From contig JAODUO010000640.1 of the NCBI GenBank assembly GCA_025642075.2, positions 1 to 64,000 of the forward strand: a stretch of 64,000 nt of DNA. Reading direction: 5' to 3'. The notes below the pieces were generated by a model. That model made no database searches. It worked only from the letters and a program-made list of their open reading frames with translations, and was not told the origin of the DNA. Position 1 is the stretch's first letter. Each line of letters starts with the position of its first letter. Of the stretch, positions 13,421 through 25,000 are shown piece by piece. Both the position numbers and the translations under genes were made by a program. This stretch comes from Ridgeia piscesae (taxonomy: Eukaryota > Annelida > Polychaeta > Sabellida > Siboglinidae).

Positions 13421-15865
13421 GGAGCAGGTTGAGTGGAGAGTCATAGTGCAGGAGTAGGTTGAGTGGAGAGTCATAGTGCAGGAGTAGGTTGAGTGTACAG
13501 TCATAGTGCATGAGTAGGTTGAGTGGACAGTCATAGTGCATGAGTAGGTTGAGTGGACAGTCATAGTGCAGGAGTAGGTTGAGTGGACAGTCATAGTGCA
13601 GGAGCAGGTTGAGTGGACAGTCATAGTGCAGGAGTAGGTTGAGTGGAGAGTCATAGTGCAGGAGTAGGTTGAGTGGACAGTCATAGTGCAGGAGTAGGTT
13701 GAGTGGACAGTCATAGTGCATGAGTAGGTTGAGTGGACAGTCATAGTGCAGGAGTAGGTTGAGTGGACAGTCATAGTGCAGGAGCAGGTTGAGTGGACAG
13801 TCATAGTGCAGGAGTAGGTTGAGTGGACAGTCATAGTGCAGGAGTAGGTTGAGTGGACAGTCATAGTGCAGGAGTAGGTTGAGTGGACAGTCATAGTGCA
13901 GGAGTAGGTTGAGTGGACAGTCATAGTGCAGGAGTAGGTTGAGTGGACAGTCATAGTGCAGGAGTAGGTTGAGTGGACAGTCATAGTGCAGGAGTAGGTT
14001 GAGTGGACAGTCATAGTGCAGGAGTAGGTTGAGTGGACAGTCATAGTGCAGGAGTAGGTTGAGTGGACAGTCATAGTGCAGGAGTAGGTTGAGTGGACAG
14101 TCATAGTGCATGAGTAGGTTGAGTGGACAGTCATAGTGCATGAGTAGGTTGAGTGGACAGTCATAGTGCAGGAGCAGGTTGAGTGGACAGTCATAGTGCA
14201 GGAGCAGGTTGAGTGGACAGTCATAGTGCAGGAGTAGGTTGAGTGGACAGTCATAGTGCAGGAGTAGGTTGAGTGGACAGTCATAGTGCAGGAGCAGGTT
14301 GAGTGGACAGTCATAGTGCAGGAGTAGGTTGAGTGGACAGTCATAGTGCAGGAGTAGGTTGAGTGGACAGTCATAGTGCAGGAGTAGGTTGAGTGGACAG
14401 TCATAGTGCAGGAGTAGGTTGAGTGGACAGTCATAGTGCAGGAGTAGGTTGAGTGGACAGTCATAGTGCAGGAGTAGGTTGAGTGGACAGTCATAGTGCA
14501 GGAGTAGGTTGAGTGGACAGTCATAGTGCAGGAGTAGGTTGAGTGGACAGTCATAGTGCAGGAGTAGGTTGAGTGGACAGTCATAGTGCAGGAGCAGGTT
14601 GAGTGGACAGTCATAGTGCAGGAGTAGGTTGAGTGGACAGTCATAGTGCAGGAGTAGGTTGAGTGGACAGTCATAGTGCAGGAGTAGGTTGAGTGGACAG
14701 TCATAGTGCAGGAGCAGGTTGAGTGGACAGTCATGGTGCAGGAGTAGGTTGAGTGGACAGTCATGGTGCAGGAGTAGGTTGAGTGGACAGTCATAGTGCA
14801 GGAGCAGGTTGAGTGGACAGTCATAGTGCAGGAGCAGGTTGAGTGGACAGTCATAGTGCAGGAGTAGGTTGAGTGGACAGTCATAGTGCAGGAGTAGGTT
14901 GAGTGGACAGTCATAGTGCAGGAGCAGGTTGAGTGGACAGTCATAGTGCAGGAGAGGTTGAGTGGACAGTCATAGTGCAGGAGTAGGTTGAGTGGACAGT
15001 CATAGTGCAGGAGCAGGTTGAGTGGACAGTCATAGTGCAGGAGTAGGTTGAGTGGACAGTCATAGTGCAGGAGTAGGTTGAGTGGACAGTCATAGTGCAG
15101 GAGTAGGTTGAGTGGACAGTCATAGTGCAGGAGTAGGTTGAGTGGACAGTCATAGTGCAGGAGTAGGTTGAGTGGACAGTCATAGTGCAGGAGCAGGTTG
15201 AGTGGACAGTCATGGTGCAGGAGTAGGTTGAGTGGACAGTCATGGTGCAGGAGTAGGTTGAGTGGACAGTCATAGTGCAGGAGCAGGTTGAGTGGACAGT
15301 CATAGTGCAGGAGCAGGTTGAGTGGACAGTCATAGTGCAGGAGTAGGTTGAGTGGACAGTCATAGTGCAGGAGTAGGTTGAGTGGACAGTCATAGTGCAG
15401 GAGCAGGTTGAGTGGACAGTCATAGTGCAGGAGCAGGTTGAGTGGACAGTCATAGTGCAGGAGCAGGTTGAGTGGACAGTCATAGTGCAGGAGTAGGTTG
15501 AGTGGACAGTCATAGTGCAGGAGTAGGTTGAGTGGACAGTCATAGTGCAGGAGTAGGTTGAGTGGACAGTCATAGTGCAGGAGCAGGTTGAGTGGACAGT
15601 CATAGTGCAGGAGTAGGTTGAGTGGACAGTCATAGTGCAGGAGTAGGTTGAGTGGAGCAGTCATGAGTGCAGGAGCAGGTTGAGTGGACAGTCATGGTGC
15701 AGGAGTAGGTTGAGTGGACAGTCATGGTGCAGGAGTAGGTTGAGTGGACAGTCATAGTGCAGGAGTAGGTTGAGTGGACAGTCATAGTGCAGGAGCAGTT
15801 GAGTGGACAGTCATAGTGCAGGAGTAGGTTGAGTGGACAGTCATAGTGCAGGAGTAGGTTGAGTC
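13421..15865. repeat. 30-bp minisatellite (~81 copies)
   Basis: Tandem 30-bp units containing AGTCATAGTGCAGGAGTAGG and varying mainly at GAGTAGG/GAGCAGG and CATAG/CATGG. Because 30 is a multiple of three, long minus-strand frames of up to 758 codons stay open, repeating a decapeptide such as HYDCPLNLLL or CTMTVHSTYS. Single-base indels near 14,954, 15,657-15,666 and 15,797 break register without compensation, and several frames are open at once. I therefore treat the array as non-coding. Confidence 0.95.
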
Positions 15866-16480
15866 TGGATCATTATTAGTAATAATAATAATTCTTTCTT
15901 AGAGTGCCTCATCCAGATAATTGTTCTGGGGCGTTTTACAATAATTATTCCTAATTGAGTTAATACAATACTACTTTGATAAAATATGCATATGCTAATA
16001 AAAACAATCATGTTCCCTTAAAATAACATCATAAATAACCACATAACTATACAGTGTATTAAAAAAATTGTATAAATATGTAATAATTATAATAATTAAT
16101 AAATGGATGAATACCTGGCTAATTAATTATGATCGTCGAATGTCAAAATAATAATCTGTAAAAAGATGTGTCTTGAGTACAACCTTAAACTGATTAACAC
16201 TCGTACATTGGTGTAAGGGGTAGTTGGTTCCATGCCCTTGGAGCTGCACAAGAGAAGGATCATTCGCCGATTTTAGTTGTTTAAGAAGTAACTGATCAGA
16301 AGAGCGTAGACTGTGTCGGGCAATAGGGAGAGAGAAGTGCTGATAAATATGGATGTGCAAGACCATGGAGGCATTTAAGCGTGAGAAGTAGGGTCTTGAA
16401 TGTAATGCGACAATGCAGCTCCAAGAGCATGGGCGATACAATAGCAACACAAATACAAATGAATCTCCCAAAACCCCCAA
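15866..16480 (-). mobile_element. 5'-truncated non-LTR retrotransposon, RT C-terminus and 3' tail
   Basis: The minus-strand frame at 16,127-16,480 carries the usual end of metazoan non-LTR reverse transcriptases: a LRSSDQLLL-type segment, a degraded NYPLHQ segment corresponding to the W-N-x-LP motif, then VNQFKVVLKTHLF. Downstream, at 15,866-15,960, lies a 3' UTR with a GGCGTTTTAC-like block ending in (TAA/ATT)n, the expected tail. The catalytic core is absent, so this is a dead 5' truncation. The tail abuts the last copy of the 30-bp array. The clade cannot be assigned from this piece. Confidence 0.65.
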
Positions 16481-16569
16481 TTATATGGCATGTTTTATGT
16501 TAGTATATTAACATTCTGATTTTGTTTGTGTTTATTCTCTAACTTCACTGTCCTCCTGTTGTGTTCTAG

Positions 16570-17532
16570 GTGGGTGTATTCAGTCCCTCCGTGAGAACTC
16601 ATTATTTGAACATCACACCAAACAATATTGTTTGTATCTACAGAAAGTCTGAAGATGGCACCACAGTCACTGACAGACATAACAAGTTCACTGCCGATGA
16701 CTTTCTTCTGTCTGGCACTAATGACAGAACATTACTAAGACCATCATGCGAGGACACCTCCACAGAAGGAAGTTCTATTTCACAAACATTACACAACGGC
16801 AAGACAATGTCATTCATGCCAAGGAAACTACAGACACCATCCTGCAACATGACAATGCCACAGACACCATCCTGCAGCAACAGGACAATGTCACATACAC
16901 CATCCTGCAACAGGACAATGCCACAGACACCATTCTGCAACAAGACAATGCCACAGACACCATCCTGCAACAGGACAATGCCACAGACAACATCCTGCAA
17001 CAAGATAATGCCACAGACACCATCTTGCAATAGGACAATGTCACAGACACCATCCTGCAATAGGACAATGCCACAGACACCATCCTGCAATAGGACAATG
17101 CAACAGACACCATCCTGCAACAGGACAATGCCACAGACACCATCCTGCAACAGGACAATGCCACAGACACCACCATCCTGCAATAGGACAATGCCACAGA
17201 CACCATCCTGCAATGGGACAATGCCACAGACACCATCCTGCAACAGGACAATGCCACAGACACCATCATGCAACAGGACAATGCCACAGACACCATTCTG
17301 CAACAGGACAATGCCACAAACACCATCCTGCAACAGGACAATGCCGTCCTGCAATCTGCCAGTAACACAAAAGGCAGATGAGGGCAAGAAAGACTTTGAG
17401 AAATGTCATGTGAAGGCAGCATTGCCAGCCATGAGCCAAGGAAGGAATGACTCTCTCTCAGAGCCGCCCAGCAATGGTGAGCATGCTCTTATTGCCCACA
17501 GATGTTTCATTCGTAATACAAGAAACTGTTAG
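16570..17532 (+). CDS. Exon encoding a Cys/Asn decapeptide-repeat protein, function unknown
   Basis: A 320-codon open frame starts right after a pyrimidine-rich tract and a TTCTAG acceptor (AG at 16,568-16,569), so it looks like an internal or terminal exon rather than a complete gene. There is no upstream ATG in frame. Residues 1 to about 85 are unrecognised and polar. Residues about 86-261 are roughly 17 copies of PQTPSCNRTM, each with one Cys and an N-R-T sequon. The tail of about 60 residues is charged and ends RNTRNC-stop. Length variants in the array are exactly 3 nt (an extra Ser codon near 16,877, an extra Pro codon near 17,171) and most base changes are synonymous, which supports translation. 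A good donor (ATG|GTGAGC, after 17,476) offers an alternative exon end. If secreted, the repeats could be N-glycosylated, but no signal peptide is visible in this exon. Confidence 0.6.
   Translation: MGVFSPSVRTHYLNITPNNIVCIYRKSEDGTTVTDRHNKFTADDFLLSGTNDRTLLRPSCEDTSTEGSSISQTLHNGKTMSFMPRKLQTPSCNMTMPQTPSCSNRTMSHTPSCNRTMPQTPFCNKTMPQTPSCNRTMPQTTSCNKIMPQTPSCNRTMSQTPSCNRTMPQTPSCNRTMQQTPSCNRTMPQTPSCNRTMPQTPPSCNRTMPQTPSCNGTMPQTPSCNRTMPQTPSCNRTMPQTPFCNRTMPQTPSCNRTMPSCNLPVTQKADEGKKDFEKCHVKAALPAMSQGRNDSLSEPPSNGEHALIAHRCFIRNTRNC
16829..17350 (+). repeat. Coding 30-bp minisatellite (~17 decapeptide copies)
   Basis: Tandem 30-bp units containing CCACAGACACCATCCTGC inside the exon above. Two units are 33 bp and none breaks the reading frame. 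Third-position C/T changes (AAC/AAT, TCC/TCT) are frequent. Amino-acid changes are few: S to F, R to K, P to S, one R to G. Confidence 0.85.
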
Positions 17533-18392
17533 CGTAGTAATAGTTTAGGCAAGTTATTTCTGCTAAGAATGTTTTGTGCTTTTAATCATGCAACATTAGT
17601 GTTGAGTTAGGTATCTTATGTCCTAATTCTTTTTTCAACCGATGATGTTGTTTGTTACAATTTCTCATACCATTTTGTCATGTTCTGGGTAACTGATGCC
17701 TGGAGTAGACCAGTCTAAAATCAGTAAGCTGTTATCAACAGATGGGTGCACTCAGTCTATATGACAAGTCAAGCAACTGTAGGACATTATCTGGCAGTTG
17801 GGGCTACCAGATTATACAAAATGAACAAACGAAAATGAATGAGCTTATATTATATTATGTATTTTCAATGGACAGTCATTTAAAATGTACTCTTGAAATT
17901 GTTTCATCCACTTCAAATTGGTATCAAGAATGAAAAGTTGTTCAGTATTTGTAAATATAATATACCTAACATTATCTGTTGTGTCTGCACATGTGTATTA
18001 ACTTTGTAAAAATCAGATTGATCAGATATTGCTATGATAAATTAAAATAGTTTTATTTAAAATTAAGTTAAAGCTGTATAGTTTTATTTTATATGGTTAC
18101 TTGTTAAAGTTGTGTTGTTGGCATAAATTATGTTTCATTTTACTAACTTTTGCAAAATCATTAATACTATTATACCAATGAATAGACCAAATAGTAATCC
18201 TTGTGGAACCACAGCTGTTTGATCTATTTAAGTACATTTGATTGTGATTAGTTCTGTTTATCATTGTGTCATAATAAATGTTAATATGTCTACTTCAGAT
18301 ACATTTAATCTAAAAATAGTTAGGCTATGTTCTCTAAAAGATTTCCATCAACATTTTATCACAACGTTTATAAACACCACATAGTAACTATA
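17533..18392. other. AT-rich stretch, possible 3' UTR; no gene seen
   Basis: Sequence after the decapeptide exon, rich in A and T, with an AATAAA near 18,270 on the plus strand and AATAAA-like matches on the minus strand near 18,050. It could hold the converging 3' ends of the exon at 16,570 and the candidate exon at 18,393. I see no coding signal. Confidence 0.4.
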
Positions 18393-18580
18393 TTATAAAA
18401 CAAGTTGACCCAGTGAGTTCTTAGGGTGAGTCTTTGCAAATGATTCTGACGTTGCAGATATGCTGGATGACCTTCTTACTGGATTGGACAACGAGATGCT
18501 CACTGATTTCTGAGTCAAGTCGACACACTTTTCATCTGTCATTTTGCTTTGGTCAATTTGGTTTATGCATTCGACTAGGG
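18393..18580 (-). CDS. Candidate terminal exon, unknown protein
   Basis: On the minus strand, an ATTATTACAG acceptor is followed by 2 nt finishing a codon, 61 sense codons and a TAA. The peptide begins LVECINQIDQSKM, contains a Ser-rich basic stretch (VRRSSSISATSES) and ends GQLVL. I recognise no domain. It is more GC-rich than its flanks and its phase arithmetic is exact, which is why I list it. No partner exon was identified to the right, so chance remains possible. Confidence 0.33.
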
Positions 18581-19050
18581 CTGTAATAATTATGATAAAC
18601 ATAGTAAAACATTAAAGAAAGCATGAAAAAGATAATAAAACATGAAAGCAAGTTGTTAAAATATCCATGTGTTAGGTTGAATTTTTACTTGCTACACTTG
18701 TACTTAGTACATATAATGCAGTAATCCTCGGCACTACAAACTGTGACATGTTCCTAGTCACAAGGTTTACGGATGGTATACTGTAATATGCTGTAACGAG
18801 ACGCATAGGCATTGTTTCCATGTAACCACATATTAATTTCAGTTACTGACAGTATTCATTATCACTACGTGTGCCTGGTCCCGTGCTATTTCAATTAGAG
18901 CAATTAAAAATGTAATTGCTTTCCATCAAGGTTTAAATTTGTATATACTTTGATCATCTGAGAGTTAAGTCATTCAATTCATTTATTTGAATTATCTTGT
19001 GAATATTGTGTTTAATGAGTAGCTTAGCAGTAATTGTTTTAGATGGAATT
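18581..19050. other. AT-rich unique sequence, nothing recognised
   Basis: No convincing frame, splice pair, RNA gene or transposon terminus found. Confidence 0.4.
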
Positions 19051-19056
19051 AAATGT

Positions 19057-19330
19057 AGCAGTGGCACAGTCGACTAAGAGAACCAGGGTTCAAATCTTGT
19101 ACTGCTGTATCAAACCATGATTGGTTGTCAGATGGCCCCCTCCAATGCAAAATCCTGGCAAAGCCGCTGCAAGGCTTGCAATCAGCTGGTACAGATTACT
19201 GTAGCCATAAGACATCACTTCATCAATGCGCGCGCACGCACGCACGCACGCACGCACAAATATAAGGCACAATCCATGAGTCATGACACACATAAACTAG
19301 GCCGGGAGCCAGGTCCAGCTCTTAGGATGT
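19057..19330 (+). mobile_element. SINE-like fragment with tRNA-type A and B boxes
   Basis: TGGCACAGTCGA (19,062) fits the pol III A box except its last base, and GGTTCAAATCT (19,087) fits the B box except its last base. They are only 25 bp apart, shorter than in a tRNA, suggesting a tRNA-derived SINE with the anticodon arm lost. A low-complexity tail follows. No terminal duplications were found. Confidence 0.35.
19228..19257. repeat. (CGCA)n microsatellite
   Basis: Alternating CG followed by a short CGCA run. Alternating purine-pyrimidine sequence of this kind can adopt Z-DNA. Confidence 0.9.
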
Positions 19331-20062
19331 TTATGCTGACTTTTTTCACTAGTATTTACTGATACAATGGGCCATCATAAAGTGATAATGACTCCCCCTA
19401 ACTCGGGGGCTTTTTGTCTTGTCTTGGGGGGGGCCAGAAACCCTGAAAGGAAGTAAATTCAATTATGTTGTCACTGTGGGACCAAACATAGATGTAGGCA
19501 CGACAATGGGCAGAAAGCATACAGGACATTGGGGAGGTGGTGGTGTATGATTTAGGGGTTTGATCCAATTCAAATCCACAGTGTGAACCATTGAGTCCGC
19601 CAATAAATGATAAAATCGTCCTCCGCATATTCCAAATAGGCCATCTACTCTTTGTTCTGTATCATGCATATACAGTACCTCAACAAATAGGCCCTCACCC
19701 AGGATCACATTTTTGCCTGTCCAAACTTTTTTCAACATGCTGTGCAATCTTGCGCGATATCGCTCCCTTGCGATATCGTGTGCACGATTGGACGCGCAAT
19801 CTGTCTGCTATCGGATGTGAGATGAAGCAAGTCACCTGGCTAAACAGAACATTCCATGTCGACCATGTGTGACAGAAATGTAAGTAGTAACAACAATATA
19901 TGAGGGCTAACAAACATGTATGTTTATTTACATAAGAAAGAGAACACATTAAGACATAGCTACTACTGAGTACAAAAACATTATACAATATCATATTAGT
20001 GTGTTACTATATTACCATTTATGAAACCATATGTGAAAACAAGTATGAGACTTACATACGAA
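19331..20062. other. Unique sequence; unrecognised minus-strand open frame
   Basis: A minus-strand frame at 19,463-19,747 (94 codons, with a Pro-rich PPPPQCPVC segment) is open but matches nothing I know and lacks clear splice sites. Near 19,755-19,785, CGATATCG occurs twice 8 bp apart and could form a short hairpin. No other feature seen. Confidence 0.3.
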
Positions 20063-21946
20063 CTATACAGATAATTCTTAAAACACAACAGCAACTAAAA
20101 ACTTACCAAAATACATACATTTACTTACAGAGATACATGTAGTATACAGATAATTCTTAAAACACAACAGCAACTAAAAACTTACCAAAATACATACATT
20201 TACTTACAGAGATACATGTAGTATACAGATAATTCTTAAAACACAACAGCAACTAAAAACTTACCAAAATACATACATTTACTTACAGAGATACGTGTAG
20301 TATACAGATAATTCTTAAAACACAACAGCAACTAAAAACTTACCAAAATACATACATTTACTTACAGAGATACATGTAGTATACAGATAATTCTTAAAAC
20401 ACAACAGCAACTAAAAACTTACCAAAATACATACATTTACTTACAGAGATACGTGTAGTATACAGATAATTCTTAAAACACAACAGCAACTAAAAACTTA
20501 CCAAAATACATACATTTACTTACAGAGATACATGTAGTATACAGATAATTCTTAAAACACAACAGCAACTAAAAACTTACCAAAATACATACATTTACTT
20601 ACAGAGATACGTGTAGTATACAGATAATTCTTAAAACACAACAGCAACTAAAAACTTACCAAAATACATACATTTACTTAGAGATACATGTAGTATACAG
20701 ATAATTCTTAAAACACAACAGCAACTAAAAACTTACCAAAATACATACATTTACTTACAGAGATACGTGTAGTATACAGATAATTCTTAAAACACAACAG
20801 CAACTAAAAACTTACCAAAATACATACATTTACTTACAGAGATACGTGTAGTATACAGATAATTCTTAAAACACAACAGCAACTAAAAACTTACCAAAAT
20901 ACATACATTTACTTAGAGATACATGTAGTATACAGATAATTCTTAAAACACAACAGCAACTAAAAACTTACCAAAATACATACATTTACTTACAGAGATA
21001 CGTGTAGTATACAGATAATTCTTAAAACACAACAGCAACTAAAAACTTACCAAAATACATACATTTACTTACAGAGATACGTGTAGTATACAGATAATTC
21101 TTAAAACACAACAGCAACTAAAAACTTACCAAAATACATACATTTACTTAGAGATACATGTAGTATACAGATAATTCTTAAAACACAACAGCAACTAAAA
21201 ACTTACCAAAATACATACATTTACTTACAGAGATACGTGTAGTATACAGATAATTCTTAAAACACAACAGCAACTAAAAACTTACCAAAATACATACATT
21301 TACTTACAGAGATACATGTAGTATACAGATAATTCTTAAAACACAACAGCAACTAAAAACTTACCAAAATACATACATTTACTTACAGAGATACGTGTAG
21401 TATACAGATAATTCTTAAAACACAACAGCAACTAAAAACTTACCAAAATACATACATTTACTTACAGAGATACATGTTGTATACAGATAATTCTTAAAAC
21501 ACAACAGCAACTAAAAACTTACCAAAATACATACATTTACTTAGAGATACATGTAGTATACAGATAATTCTTAAAACACAACAGCAACTAAAAACTTACC
21601 AAAATACATACATTTACTTACAGAGATACGTGTAGTATACAGATAATTCTTAAAACACAACAGCAACTAAAAACTTACCAAAATACATACATTTACTTAC
21701 AGAGATACGTGTAGTATACAGATAATTCTTAAAACACAACAGCAACTAAAAACTTACCAAAATACATACATTTACTTACAGAGATACATGTAGTATACAG
21801 ATAATTCTTAAAACACAACAGCAACTAAAAACTTACCAAATATACATACATTTACTTACAGAGATACGTGTAGTATACAGATAATTCTTAAAACACAACA
21901 GCAACTAAAAACTTACCAAAATACATACATTTACTTACAGAGATAT
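20063..21946. repeat. 79-bp minisatellite (~24 copies)
   Basis: Very uniform 79-bp AT-rich units containing GTATACAGATAATTCTTAAA. They vary at ATACATG/ATACGTG and by a 2-bp deletion (TTACAGAG to TTAGAG) giving 77-bp units. The deleted units recur at 20,680, 20,915 and 21,150, spacing 235 bp (79+79+77), so a trimer is itself repeated. It has no open frame. Confidence 0.96.
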
Positions 21947-22085
21947 ATTAAAACTAAACAGTTGCAGAGCATTGTATCAACGCTACAAAACTGGCAATTG
22001 CCAGGCAATGCCAGCATATTAGTGTATCCAGCATCTAGAACGAGATTGACAACACAGTCACACAGGTTGAACTTATTTCAAATGA

Positions 22086-25000
22086 GTAGGTGAGACGTGC
22101 TGTCTCTCTCCAGAGTGTGCCAGCAATGTCTCTAGGTGGTTGTTGCCCCAGTAGGTGAGATTGCTGTCTCTCTCCAGAGTGTGCCAGCAATGTCTCTAGG
22201 TGGTTGTTGCCCCAGTAGGTGAGATGTGCTGTCTCTCTCCAGAGTGTGCCAGCAATGTCTCTAGGTGGTTGTTGCCCCAGTAGGTGAGATGTGCTGTCTC
22301 TCTCCAGAGTGTGCCAGCAATGTCTCTAGGTGGTTGTTGCCCCAGTAGGTGAGATGTGCTGTCTCTCTCCAGAGTGTGCCAGCAATGTCTCTAGGTGGTT
22401 GTTGCCCCAGTAGGTGAGATGTGCTGTCTCTCTCCAGAGTGTGCCAGCAATGTCTCTAGGTGGTTGTTGCCCCAGTAGGTGAGATTGCTGTCTCTCCCCC
22501 TAGTGTGCCAGCAATGTCTCTAGGTGGTTGTTGCCCCAGTAGGTGAGATGTGCTGTCTCTCTCCATAGTGTGCCAGCAATGTCTCTAGGTGGTTGTTGCC
22601 CCAGTAGGTGAGATGTGCTGTCTCTCTCCAGAGTGTGCCAGCAATGTCTCTAGGTGGTTGTTGCCCCAGTAGGTGAGATTGCTGTCTCTCCCCCTAGTGT
22701 GCCAGCAATGTCTCTAGGTGGTTGTTGCCCCAGTAGGTGAGATGTGCTGTCTCTCTCCATAGTGTGCCAGCAATGTCTCTAGGTGGTTGTTGCCCCAGTA
22801 GGTGAGATTGCTGTCTCTCCCCCTAGTGTGCCAGCAATGTCTCTAGGTGGTTGTTGCCCCAGTAGGTGAGATGTGCTGTCTCTCGCCCTAGTGTGCCAGC
22901 AATGTCTCTAGGTGGTTGTTGCCCCAGTAGGTGAGATGTGCTGTCTCTCTCCGTAGTGTGCCAGCAATGTCTCTAGGTGGTTGTTGCCCCAGTAGGTGAG
23001 ATTGCTGTCTCTCCCCCTAGTGTGCCAGCAATGTCTCTAGGTGGTTGTTGCCCCAGTAGGTGAGATGTGCTGTCTCTCTCCATAGTGTGCCAGCAATGTC
23101 TCTAGGTGGTTGTTGCCCCAGTAGGTGAGATGTGCTGTCTCTCTCCGTAGTGTGCCAGCAATGTCTCTAGGTGGTTGTTGCCCCAGTAGGTGAGATTGCT
23201 GTCTCTCCCCCTAGTGTGCCAGCAATGTCTCTAGGTGGTTGTTGCCCCAGTAGGTGAGATGTGCTGTCTCTCTCCAGAGTGTGCCAGCAATGTCTCTAGG
23301 TGGTTGTTGCCCCAGTAGGTGAGATGTGCTGTCTCTCTCCATAGTGTGCCAGCAATGTCTCTAGGTGGTTGTTGCCCCAGTAGGTGAGATTGCTGTCTCT
23401 CCCCCTAGTGTGCCAGCAATGTCTCTAGGTGGTTGTTGCCCCAGTAGGTGAGATGTGCTGTCTCTCTCCATAGTGTGCCAGCAATGTCTCTAGGTGGTTG
23501 TTGCCCCAGTAGGTGAGATTGCTGTCTCTCCCCCTAGTGTGCCAGCAATGTCTCTAGGTGGTTGTTGCCCCAGTAGGTGAGATGTGCTGTCTCTCGCCCT
23601 AGTGTGCCAGCAATGTCTCTAGGTGGTTGTTGCCCCAGTAGGTGAGATTGCTGTCTCTCCCCCTAGTGTGCCAGCAATGTCTCTAGGTGGTTGTTGCCCC
23701 AGTAGGTGAGATGTGCTGTCTCTCTCCATAGTGTGCCAGCAATGTCTCTAGGTGGTTGTTGCCCCAGTAGGTGAGATTGCTGTCTCTCCCCCTAGTGTGC
23801 CAGCAATGTCTCTAGGTGGTTGTTGCCCCAGTAGGTGAGATGTGCTGTCTCTCTCCATAGTGTGCCAGCAATGTCTCTAGGTGGTTGTTGCCCCAGTAGG
23901 TGAGATGTGCTGTCTCTCTCCAGAGTGTGCCAGCAATGTCTCTAGGTGGTTGTTGCCCCAGTAGGTGAGATGTGCTGTCTCTCTCCAGAGTGTGCCAGCA
24001 ATGTCTCTAGGTGGTTGTTGCCCCAGTAGGTGAGATGTGCTGTCTCTCTCCAGAGTGTGCCCGCAATGTCTCTAGGTGGTTGTTGCCCCAGTAGGTGAGA
24101 TGTGCTGTCTCTCTCCATAGTGTGCCAGCAATGTCTCTAGGTGGTTGTTGCCCCAGTAGGTGAGATTGCTGTCTCTCCCCCTAGTGTGCCAGCAATGTCT
24201 CTAGGTGGTTGTTGCCCCAGTAGGTGAGATGTGCTGTCTCTCGCCCTAGTGTGCCAGCAATGTCTCTAGGTGGTTGTTGCCCCAGTAGGTGAGATTGCTG
24301 TCTCTCCCCCTAGTGTGCCAGCAATGTCTCTAGGTGGTTGTTGCCCCAGTAGGTGAGATGTGCTGTCTCTCTCCATAGTGTGCCAGCAATGTCTCTAGGT
24401 GGTTGTTGCCCCAGTAGGTGAGATTGCTGTCTCTCCCCCTAGTGTGCCAGCAATGTCTCTAGGTGGTTGTTGCCCCAGTAGGTGAGATGTGCTGTCTCTC
24501 TCCATAGTGTGCCAGCAATGTCTCTAGGTGGTTGTTGCCCCAGTAGGTGAGATGTGCTGTCTCTCTCCAGAGTGTGCCAGCAATGTCTCTAGGTGGTTGT
24601 TGCCCCAGTAGGTGAGATGTGCTGTCTCTCCAGAGTGTGCCAGCAATGTCTCTAGGTGGTTGTTGCCCCAGTAGGTGAGATTGCTGTCTCTCCCGTAGTG
24701 TGCCAGCAATGTCTCTAGGTGGTTGTTGCCCCAGTAGGTGAGACATTGTCTCCCCCTAGTGTGCCAGCAATGTCTCTAGGTGGTTGTTGCCCCAGTAGGT
24801 GAGACGTGCTGTCTCTCCCCGTAGTGTGCCAGCAATGTCTCTAGGTGGTTGTTGCCCCAGTAGGTGAGATTGCTGTCTCTCTCCATAGTGTGCCAGCAAT
24901 GTCTCTAGGTGGTTGTTGCCCCAGTAGGTGAGATTGCTGTCTCTCCCCCTAGTGTGCCAGCAATGTCTCTAGGTGGTTGTTGCCCCAGTAGGTGAGATGT

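Noticed and set aside
13388..15664. 758-codon minus-strand open frame of decapeptides
   Set aside because: It is entirely 30-bp minisatellite, other frames are open over the same DNA, and single-base indels switch register.
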